64,000 bases of DNA from Patagioenas fasciata. Its lineage: Eukaryota > Chordata > Aves > Columbiformes > Columbidae. This document shows positions 23,463 to 35,400 of the stretch, one piece after another. Under the pieces are notes generated by a model that worked only from the letters and a program-made list of their open reading frames with translations, made no database searches and was not told the DNA's origin. A program made the position numbers and the translations under genes. The first letter of the stretch is position 1. Each line of letters opens with the position of its first letter. Where the stretch lies: assembly GCF_037038585.1 (NCBI RefSeq), contig NC_092520.1, positions 117,152,501 to 117,216,500 of the forward strand, in the 5' to 3' direction.

Positions 23463-26400
23463 CTGTGGGAAGAAGCAGAACAGTGGGAAACCAGCCATTT
23501 GTTTCTCATTTCAGTGCTGTGAAGTTAAACCTTAAATGTCAAACTTCTCCTTTGTACAGTCCCAGTTGAAACAATAAGACAAACAGTATCCAAACACTCA
23601 TTCTTGTTTTAATAATGTGGTCTCGTTTTCCCATGCTTTTACTACTTGCCATAGCATCTTTGAACATAGCAAACATTTATTTTACTTGTCTTAGCTCAGA
23701 CCTTGGCATACTCAGCAACACCACTATGAGAATACTACAAATAGGGCCTGTTTAATTGGAATATCTCCTACAATAAATTGTAGCCATGTATCTGTGCAAA
23801 TTCTGTTTTCAACAGGCTCTCATGTGAACACAAGTTCCTATAATTTTTGGTCACTTGTTTTATCTGATCTCTGGTGAGATCAGTATTATTTTGCAGGTGT
23901 GAGACATTAACGCATGTGGATTACTTATAGAGACTGACACTATTGATTACAACAATAACAAATTAATTTTGAATGACAGTCCAAAATTGTGAATCCTGGT
24001 TCAAGACCAAGTTATCATAGGTGCACAAATGCAAGAGACATTATTACTGATCAACCACATAACCGGAAAACTGTTTCCATGATTGATCAATGCCAGTTAA
24101 ATTGAAACATCCAAACAATTGTATAACCAGTAATAAAGATTAAATATAACAAGGACTAATCAAGGATGCTACAGAAAGCCTATTTTCAGTACTACTCCAA
24201 GAGGCTGCAAGGCAAACAACGCATCTCACATTATAAACAGAATTTATATCAACCAGAGTGGTCTTCCAGTGAAGCCCTCACAGATTCAACATAAAGATGT
24301 TTCAGAGTATAATTTAGTGGGCAGGAATTAGTGGCTTAAACTGCCTAAGTGTCCTGGAATAACCATTACATCTGCCAGTTTGGGGCAGATAATACACAGG
24401 ACTTGCACAAGACCTGCACCTGAAGACCAGGTACAGTATTTCAAACCACCAACATGACAGGATATGCTCAGGGAACTGCAACCTTCCATATCTATCTCCA
24501 CCTGGGTCCCACTCTGTACATGAATTTAAACATGAATAAACACTCTGAAGGGCATGCTTTCTCCCTATATATGCAAATATGCAAGAATACTTGGTATTTA
24601 CTTTTCAGGCTTTGTATATACAAAACTGCAGTAATGCCTGAAGATGCCTTAGCCACTGGCAAGCTTTAACAGCAGCTTAGGGTGCCATCAGCAACAAGAC
24701 AGGAATCATCATGTTTTTAGAAATTAAGAATTTTAGCTAGGGCACATACACCCTTGGCTGCACAAGAGCTACAGTTTTGTTTTTCAGTCTTACAGTATTT
24801 CACTGTAATGTTTCACAACCACACAAAAGGCCTCATTAGGAACATGGCTGTGTTGTGTACAAGATACAGCCTCTTGACACCTTGTCACCCCCACTGATGA
24901 CAGGTCTAGGACTGCTGTCACGCTGCCCACAGATAAACATAGTGCCAGATCATAAAGGAAAGCCTAGTGGCTTAGGCTCCATGCCTGACTCACTGTACAT
25001 TCATTTTCCACTTGCTTGGAAAGATCACTTTAGCAGGTAAAAAAAAAAAAAAAAAAAAAAAAAAACCAAAAACCAAACCAAACCACAACCAGAACGAAAA
25101 ACCCCAAATAGCTTTGCTTGTATTAGTACTACAGAGCTAAAATTAACACCATGCATTTATTACTTGGGGGTTAGCACAGGAAAATATGTATTTAAAAACT
25201 AGAAATTTTTAAAAGAAGACTAGAAAGGCATCATACCCCAGTATCGGTAGCAGTTAAGGAATTACATAGCTAAAAGATGAAAGAATTTATTGGCACATCT
25301 CACAATTAGTTGCGATTTCCCAAGATTATGTTGACAGCAAAGAAATTAATGCAATTATCAATAGAGGTACCATGCAGAAAGCTACATGTACCAGTTCTGA
25401 GGTTTCCTGAACCACAGGATGAAATACAAGTTGTTCTGAAGGTCTGTCATGCTCAGAGATATGGACGCTAGAACTGCTTTGCTCAACTTCACACACAGGT
25501 TGCTAAAATACAGTCAATGAGGTTTTATTAGGAGAATATTTTTTCATAGTTTCCTTATCATTGAGAATTCATACAATACAAATCGATTCCAGACTTGGGG
25601 TAGGGGAAAGCAGTAGATGGGAGGAAAAGGAACAAAACACATTATCACCAAGGACAAAATTCATCTCGCCCAGCTGTAGCTATCAAAACGACTATCAAAT
25701 CTAAGCTCCTACTACAATCAACCTAGGATAAGTACCTCCAGAGGGCAGCTCATCTCATCCTAAAATAGGTTCAAAGTGGCTGTCAGTCTTCAGTGACTAC
25801 AGAAACAGCCTAGAAAAGCTGGCTTACAGTAGATGCCTATCACTCAGGCAAAAATTTAAGAAGAAAAACTTCAAGATTGTAGCTTGCTCTGTAACTCAGG
25901 AGCTTTTTATATGCATAGAAAGAACAAAGCATTTCAAAATGGAAGTAAAATAGATTGCCCCAAAAATATTGTCCCAAATATTCACCTTAGCCAAACATTA
26001 ATGAGGAGAGAGACTTCATTCTGAAGTCTCTTCTACAAAAAACAAAACAATCCCACAAGATTACTGAAGCTAAGCAATGAAAAGTGGAATTATTGTGTTC
26101 CTAAGTAAGAAGTGAATCAGGTTATTAATTTCTCGTCAATATGATATTCTGATATACCAATCCTAATTATTAAAAGAATAAATTTAACTTCAAATGACAC
26201 TACTTTAAGTGAACCTTATGATTTTTATTGCCCAAATCAGAGAAATTTGGGGAACAGGTTTCCAAGTCAACACTTCCAGAAATAAACCAAGTAATTTCTA
26301 CAGAGGATAGCTGGAAGGGATTTTTGTTTTAAATATATTAATTCACAAGAGTATTAATACTTAAAAGATTCCTCTGGTAATATATATTTTTATATTACAC

Positions 26401-29400
26401 TTTATTAAGTACCTAACAACTTTCAATAAGCAATCTCTTTGTAAAATTCACTGAAAACTCTTTAAACCTCCAGACACATCATGCATCTGTGACTAAAGAT
26501 TCAAGAAAATAAATACTCTTTAGACTGTTTGTGATGCTAGGAAGAAAATTCAGCAGCTACAGCTAAATTGAAGAAGATAGAACCTCATAGATTAGAAGCA
26601 TCATTTTTTAAAAAATCTCATTTTAGTATACCATTTGTTACTGCATATAGTAACTTAACATACTTACAGCTGTGAAAGTGACTTCCTCAGGTAAACATGA
26701 TGTTTCATGTGTCTGCTCTGGAAGCTCAGGCATTTGCAGTGAATTGGCCACAGGAGGACTGACCTTTTTCAGTGTAATTTCAACTCCACTGAAAGTGTGC
26801 TAACAAAAACAAGAACATCTCAGCACTGCAATACAATTTTGCAGGAAATTAATACCTGTTTACAACTGTTTCTCTTTCTTACAGGGATTTCAGCGTTAAA
26901 GTAATAAGATAATAAATTTTAAAAATGTTGTAGCCGCAGATTCAGAGTATTTTGCAGTCTGGATTTTGCACTCATGAGTATGCCAGCACCATCAGGAAGT
27001 AAATCCAACAGATATTTCCACCTTCGTGTTATATAGAAATGTTTACTGCATAATTTTTCAAAAATTAAAACATGGTAAAGTACAAGATCAGAAACTACCC
27101 ATTCCTTCCTCTGCTTTCCAATTTGTCATGAGGTTAACAAACAAAATTTCTCTCTGGGGTTGATGGTAGTTGTCCAACTGATCTTACCAGACTATATTAG
27201 TTCAGTTATAGTAATAGTCTAATATTAAAAAAAAATTACATATGCATAAAAGTGATCTAAATTGTCATGTCTGGATAGAAAATTTTAAAAATCAGACTCA
27301 TAACTTTATGCTCCTGGTCTCCAAGAAATCATCTATTTATCAACAGATTTTTAATTATACTCATGGAAACCACACATCTCTTCACTGCTTTCAAAGGAAA
27401 AAAAAAAAAAGGCATAAAGAGCTCAGTAAATAATGCTTGGTGACATACAAGTAGTGAATATAACATCCTAAACATAATTAACATCGTCTTGCAAAATAGA
27501 TTTATTTGCCATGACCCTCATAAAACAAGTCATGATGCAGTTCCAAAAATGTAAATTTTACTATAGCTCAAGAGCGAGTTTGATGGTCTACATCAACTTC
27601 GCTTCAAAAAGTCAAAAGTCTATTTGTTTCATAGCCAGATTACCACCATCTCTGGATAATTTGTATCATACTTCATGTTTAATTTGCAGAATCTAATGTA
27701 CATACATTCCCATACAAACTTTGCATCAATTAAGGAGACTGGGGGGAAGTATTTGGTAAGCCAGTAGTATTAAGAACTTTTCTTGAACTGCTAATTTCGA
27801 TATTTCTAGAAGTAATCACTGCTCCTACCAACCAACAGATATGATATTTGCCCATGTAACTCCTTCCTCTAGCGAATTCATCATTTTCAGAATTTTTCTT
27901 GTGATCTCAGCATATTCCCATTAACTCCTTTTTAGTTTACCTTGCATTCCTCAGTTTCTGATTCTTCCATCTTTTGGAACTTTTCTAGCAAAGGCAATAC
28001 ACTGGCACTGTATATATTCCACCAGAGGGCCAGAAACGACAGCTGATGAAAAGATCCAGCAGTGGTGCCATCCTGCATAACTCTCTTTGTTTGAAGATTG
28101 TATTTGTAGTTCCAGGGTTTTGTTGCTCCCAAGAAGTGAACAACTTTAGCATCTCTGCCAAAACTGTAGATGTTAAACATACAGGTCTATACATGAAATT
28201 TTTTCACCTTCCAGTAAGACTGTTTTGCACAACTGGAAGAGTAAGTCATAACACCCTTAATCCAACTTGCCTTCTGCCAGAAAACTTTCTATAACTGCAT
28301 TGTCTGAAGTCATATAACGACTAGCACAAATTTTGTTCTATGGAATAAAAAATGGTTTTAAATAAATGAGAGAAAAAAAAGAAAAAACAAACACACACAT
28401 ACACAAAATCCCACACACCTGTTTCCCATAGAACTGACTGGAAAAGAAGGGAACAACTTTCAAAGTAAAGCTATCAGAACCTAATGCTGAAGTAATATAC
28501 ATCTTTTCAAATATGAGAAAAAGCTTCTCTGAAACAACATATGATAAAATGTAGCCAACCCTGGGACGCTGTGTCCACATGGCAAACATTCATATTGCAT
28601 TTAAGATTCTACTGCGTGAATTTTACATAACAACATTTGTGACTATTCTAACGTATGATCAACAGAATACACCATTACTATTCTCTCACAACAGAATGTT
28701 TGCTAACGAACTACAGGGGTTTACAGTCAGTCAGGAGTGTTAGTACTTACTGATTGAAAGCAGGAATGTAGGTATATACTGCACTGCTGCTTAAGTTATA
28801 GAGGAAGGGTAAGTGTTTGCCAATGTCTGCTGTTGCCCAGTTGCTAAAGAAGCTATTCAACAAGCCTTGATCACCTCCTAAAGAAGATATAAAACAGTAT
28901 TACAATAATTATGCATATGCTCAAATTTACATCAAAATTTCACATCCAAAGATGTGAGTGAGACTGGTGTGTTCATGGGACTGCAACTTGGACTTGACAA
29001 CATGGCCACATGAGCAGGTACAAGTGAATAATACCTGATCCACTCCGATGAAAGTTCAGGGAAATTGAGTCCTATTGTAATATATGAAGAAAGGAGTAGG
29101 AAAGGATTTTGATCTCCCTCAGAGCAGAAGACTTAAGATCAGCTGTATTTCTCTCTCCTAAACCAGATAGCAAAATTAAAAGTTACTGAGCAAGACTTGG
29201 ACACAATGTCCCTTCATTGCATTTTTCTGGGAATCACCATCCACAATAAGTCAGTGAGTCTTAAGTACAGTGTAAGAGACAAAGGTCTGCACCTTATATT
29301 TTGCGGGGGGCACAATTCCACAAAACCCAGAGAACTCCTGTCTTCCTCCACTCTGCCAGATAGCATGGAAACTACAGAAAACCAGCTTACTGAGAAGGAA

Positions 29401-32400
29401 TCTAACATCTTGCTCTTCAACCCTTACACCTCGCCACTTACCATCAAAGCTGCCATGCTCAGCAGCAAACCGGAGCAGCAGGTTATAGGTTTTCAAAGAA
29501 GGTCGGAACACAAATACGCCGCTGTTAAAGCAGTCAGGCCAGCCAGAATCAGGAGCTGCTGAAAACTCTTCTCGATCAAACAACTCGTCAACATTGCAAA
29601 GCACCTTAGGGACAGTAGAACAAAAAGAAAAAAAACATCAGAGCAAATGTTTTCTATAACATGAGTAGACAGATCAGTACCAATGGAGTAAATTGCTAGT
29701 TTAGCGAAGTATATCGCTTGTAGAACATGAAAGCAGTGGCAATGCAAAACATGCTAGAGGTCAGGACCTCTATTTTTAATATAATAAGGTAACATTAATT
29801 TCTCTGATAAAAGCACAAGCCCTGTGAAATTACTTCATGAGACTCTCCAGAAGTTCCCTTTAAGTATTATAATGTACCAAGAAAACACAAAATTTCCTTC
29901 CTTCTTAGCTAACCTTCCCGTAGTCCAGTATTCTCAGTAACTGTAAAAGAGATGAATGAAATCTGAGAATCCAAATAATTTGAGTTCACAACTGTCTGAC
30001 CAAACGGGTAGCAGAAAAACTGTTTCTTGTTACAAATATTCTAATGTAAGTTTAGCTGAGAGGTTTGTTTTGGTTTGATTTTGAAGCTTCACAAGGAAGT
30101 GGGAAAAATCAATCAGGTTAAGACCCTGGTCACTTTTAAAGTTAGTGGAAAGACTGCTGTGCTGCCACTGAAAGTCTGGACCCAATCTGTAATTAAGCCA
30201 CTATGAAAAGCAGGAGAAGAAATATTTTTTTAGGAGATGTATTACTTAATTGAATAAATAAATATTTGTTTTCCTCCTTTAACTTCAATGTTAAACAGGA
30301 AATCATAATCATAAGCTTCCCCCCTCATCCCCTGAGAAGAATAACTTTATTTGTTTTCTAATTCAAATACAATCCTATCAAATTAAAATGAATCCTATTC
30401 TTCTAAAATAAGCTATGTAAGGGTAGGGGAAGGCTGACATTATTGTCCTTGTCAAAATTATGGCCATGTTTATCTCCTAAAAAAAAAAAGTTTCTAGAGC
30501 TTTTTTTTCTCTCTTTTAAAACTGGCCTGCCTTCCTGACCAGAGTAAGTCCAAGCAAAAGTATAGTAGAGAGAACTATTTTAAACACCTGTCATAAGCTT
30601 ATTTGCATAAAGTGTGTTTGTGATCACTTTTGAGGACAGTCTTGAGTCTACTCTCAAAACAGCATTTCTTTCTATGCAGCCAGCAAACTGTGAGCATTGC
30701 CACAACCTGCCAGCTGGAGGTCTTGTGATCTTGTGATTACCAGCAAATCTGGTCACTTCATAGGCCTGTAGGCTGCCTGACAAGGAAGTATCCCACACTC
30801 AGAGTCTTTGAGACAGAAACAAATGTTTCCACAGATCCCGCTCTACTCACCAAAGTGTCTGCATCCATGAAGACACATTTACTATAATGAGTAAGAGTCC
30901 AACAGTGAAGCTTTGTGAAGGTTACACCCAGTTCTGGCCTCTGCATCAGAGCCAGATGGACAGAGTCAGCACTGTCAAGGGCATCCACCTCGATAACTTC
31001 GTCAAACACACTGCGGAGGACAGACCTACCAGAGCAAGCAGCAGGATTGAGAGAGGCACAACAGAAGTCACTTTTGGCATGAAGACAGTGACACACAGCA
31101 GCACATTTATTATGGCAATAACAAAGGCAAGATCGACTGGTTAGACTGAGAAGTCAGAAGTGAAAAGCATTTGCAAACAGTTTGCTGAAGTGACAGCTGC
31201 CAATTAGGCCACAAACCATCACTGCCTTCACTACAGGGCCAGCACGTCTCAAAAATGGCAGTTGTTGTATGGAGGAGAAACTAATCCTTATTTCAGTTAC
31301 TTTATCTCCTATGGAAACACCAACAGAAATTAAAGCAGCTTTCACCCTGCACAATTGTTCCTGGGCCCAGCATCACCCTGGGTTCCCTGTGCCTTGCACA
31401 GGATGTGGCACACACTGACAGCACTGTCATTTGCTCCTATTATGTTTGAGTAAACGCTGCTTCAAAACTGCATCTTTTAAAACAGGCAATATATACTTGC
31501 TTTATAGGTAATACCACAGTAGTAATTTTCCTTCAAGACAGAAAAAAGAATGTCTTTTAAACACAGCTTATTTATTTCCATTACACTATTAACTAATATG
31601 TCCTGGATGTCATACAAACACAGAAAAAGAGCCTGTACTGTTTATCTAGACTTCAGTCACCAGCTTCTGCTTGACTGATCTTCAAGGGATAGCTGTTAAC
31701 TGGGAAAGAATTAAGAGTAGATATAGAATAGTATATAGTATAGTTCAGTGATTTACTTTTTTTAAAAAGCTGTCCTTGATTAAAAAAATATATTAAAGAT
31801 TTTTTTCCACCACTGAATGGGCATGAAAAAACTAATGGACTTAGTATCCACCCACATGACAAATGTATACAGTGTTCCAACAAAATGCATACTTCAAAAA
31901 AACCCTAAAACCAGATTTCTGTACACCTAATCACAGCAAAAATGGGAAAATGTGTTTCTTGAGCCAGATGCATTGCAAATATTTCCACATGGCATACAGA
32001 AATCAGGAGCTTGCACATTTCTTAAGCCATAGCAGAACTAAGAATTTAAGCAGCTATGACATCTCACGTTCCTTTTAACAAGGAACACAGTCCTCCAAAA
32101 AACAAGGCTTGAGTTCAGCGGATCTAACGAGATTTCTGTACATGCAATTCTGTAGTGCCTCTAGAATCGCAACCCAAATTGGAAAATTATTAAAAAAAAA
32201 AAAAAAGGCAAAAATAAATTACTTTCTCATCAGAATAACCATGCACCAATATTTTAAAAAGATTAGTCATCTGAAACTGAGCCTCTAAGGTTTTTAGAGA
32301 GTTCTGATGGCACAAGTGATTATTTATCCTGTTCTTTCTAAAAGACAAACAGTTTGTGGAAAAAAAACAGTAGTGCCCTTATTTCATCTCAAAAGCAAGA

Positions 32401-35400
32401 CACTAATACCTTAGTTCCCAAACTATGAGCTTATTTTTCCAATTATGGGCTTAAGAAAACTCCCAGCCACAAGCACTAGTTCTGCAAGTAAATTCTTAGG
32501 AGGCTTGTGATCTTGTCATGGATGTTACTTGGGACTCCTCTCAGAAATTGTTAGCCAAGGGGGAACTTCTAGACATAATGCTGTGAAATCCTCAGGAAGC
32601 CTATTAAAATCTTTCATGCTCTTGTTTATTCCTCCACATTATCAACCTCCAAAAATAGATGAGTCCTTACCTCATCCCAGTGGAAACCTCTGGTGTAATT
32701 AATACGGCCAGTTTTCTAGATGTCGCATGGTTCCTCAAGGACTGTCCGAGAACCAGAGCACCCTGGCAGTACACATCGTCGGTAGCGAGGGTCACAAAGG
32801 CTTGATCCGTTACTGTGAGTAAATATTCAGAAGAGTCACTTTACAGCTTTAACATAAGCTCTTTTGTCAGGTTCCTACAATCTCCCTCCTCCAGCTAACC
32901 AACAAGCTGTGGCTTATAGCAACCTGCAGTTCCTGTGATAAGCTTTTTCCTATCTTAAACTCCCCCAAAAGAGACATCTGAATAGGAAATCCAGTGAATG
33001 TCACTGCAGAATGTGGGTTTCTGAAATTTTTTCTTTTTTTTTTTTGTTTGCCTGACTTACCTTATTACAGGTATGAAGTTTTTGGACTAGCCTTAAACAA
33101 ATAATCACCTGAGTCTTATTGCCTAAACATAATGAAAATCAAAAAAGCCAATGTGTAAATATTTAGATTTTATATTGAACTAACACAGTATAATACAAGT
33201 GATAAGGAAAGTGTTCCTGTTTATACAGTGGCAAAAGCTAGGGGGAAAAAAAAAAAAAAAAGAAACACACAAAAAAAACCCACACCACACAAATAGGATT
33301 CTAAGTACTAGCCAGAAATACATAAAAATGTACTTCTTTCCATAAACTCACTGAATCAATTCAACAGGCATTATTCTTTGTTGTGTTCTCTTTGTACTGG
33401 CATAGCTGTTGCTGCCTGAACAAATCCAGAGAAATTGCTATGAAGGTTGGCACACCTCCCAGAAGCTAAGGATTCCTACCTCAAGTAACTCCAAGAAAAT
33501 TAGGAGTGTTCTTCATTGTCAGGAAACACACAAGGAAAAAAATTACGAAGAAAAAGCAAGCAATGCACACTCCTGCACAATAGCAGACAGACATAATGTA
33601 TTTGGTAGAGATATCAGGTCTGTGGCAGTATCACCAGGGGCTGCTTCTTCAGCTCAGTCCTGTGACAGAACCATTGTTATCATGGTTCTCCTGAGGAGAC
33701 CTAGAACCTACTACTATTCAGCAAGGTGAGCAGCCTTCTCGGAGGAGAAGGAAGAGCCCAACTTTCTAGGTTGTAAAAATTAACCAGAACAATATGAATG
33801 GGTCATGCAGTTGAGGGAAATTCCAATGAACCCTACAGATCTTCAACAAACACTTGTTCTGAAAAGCACCATCATCTTCAGGGACAAGCAATTATGCTGA
33901 ATAAATTAAAACAACTAAACCATAACAACAACAAAAACATCCTGTCATACAGTTTCCAGGCTCTGTGAGAGACACTAGAAAGAATCTCACAGAACTAGTT
34001 GCAGAGAAGTCAACAAATGCCCTCATGGCTGCCTCAACCAGAGGCTGCCAAACCGAATGAGTTTAAACCTCCAATCTGACATTGAGGTATGCAATGAAGT
34101 GTGGTTGGTTCCAGTGACAAGCTCTCAGGTTTTAAGTGTTTTCATTTTTCATGTCTTCCACATCCAGAGCAAAGCAAAGACACACTAGTGTGCAGTCTTC
34201 TTCCCCCTTTTTTGTCCTACCTCCCTCTCATCTCCAGCCAGACTCGAGTTTAAGCCAAGCACGTACACCTTACGTTTGCCGACACTGCAAGGGGTCCCTG
34301 CACCTCAGAAGAAGCCAAGTACTGTTAAACTTGGCCAAAAAATCTGAATCATCTAGCCAAACTTAAAATAGCGTGCAGATGCCTCAGCTAAGCAAACACT
34401 ATTTCCAGAAGAAGCAAATGAAAACAGCAGCTTTCAAATCTCCCATTTTCATAACAGCTTGAGCAAGTTAAGGATGTTCTAGAAAACAATTGCTTACATG
34501 GAGTGGTTTAGAAGGAAAGTTGTGCAAGTGAACTGCTCCTAGTGCAATTTTCGAAAAGGTTAAATGAATAAATATAAGCATACATTTAAAAAAAAAAAAC
34601 CCTCACACACTGAAGGCTACTTTAGCAATAAAATTATTTCAAAAGACACAAAGAGTCAACAAAGAAAAGCATTTTTGTGTTACGCAACAGGCATCTTTAG
34701 CCAAACAAAGGTAATAAAACAACTACTGAGAAGAATGGGGAGGTAGGTTAATAAAAAAAGCAAACTGAAATGCGTGTGAGTTTAAACCTCAAAACACTGT
34801 TCTAAATAACAACCACAAAACTGAACACATAAATCTTCTTATTGCTTCTGCAAATTCTTTTAGCTATAGAAGCTGACTTTCCATATAAGCAATACATCTA
34901 AAAATACAGAAGTTACTCATCAAATAGTTCAGCGAACTACCACATCCTACATATGCTTTCATGACCTACACCTCTCAGGTTAAAGCGGTCAGAACCACAA
35001 GGAAGCAAACTGCTGAACAATACAGCTTCTAAGAAATTCTTGCTAATACTTCACACAGAAAATAAACTCATTTTCTCTTTTGAGAATCAGGGGTGGGATA
35101 CATATATGGTCTTCTAAATAAAGTCAGTAATTAGAGATAATTAAACATATAATCAATATTTACTGAAGCCATCCAATATTAAAATATTTCTAGTGCAAAG
35201 AGAGAAGCGTATCCTAGCTCTTTTAAAATCCTACAGGGGCATCACTAATCCATCCATTAAGGATCCACAGGGGGATTAAAATCAAAAGATCTTACAATTA
35301 TTTGTTCTTTCATCTAATCCCTGTTGTTGAGGAAAAAGTGTTACTGGATTTGTTTATAATGTTCTTTGGAACTCTGTCACTATAAATAAATGTTTAATTT

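Noticed and set aside
29197-29562. A 121-codon plus-strand frame
   Set aside because: It is the antisense shadow of GYG2 exon 4 (29442-29604) and its intron.
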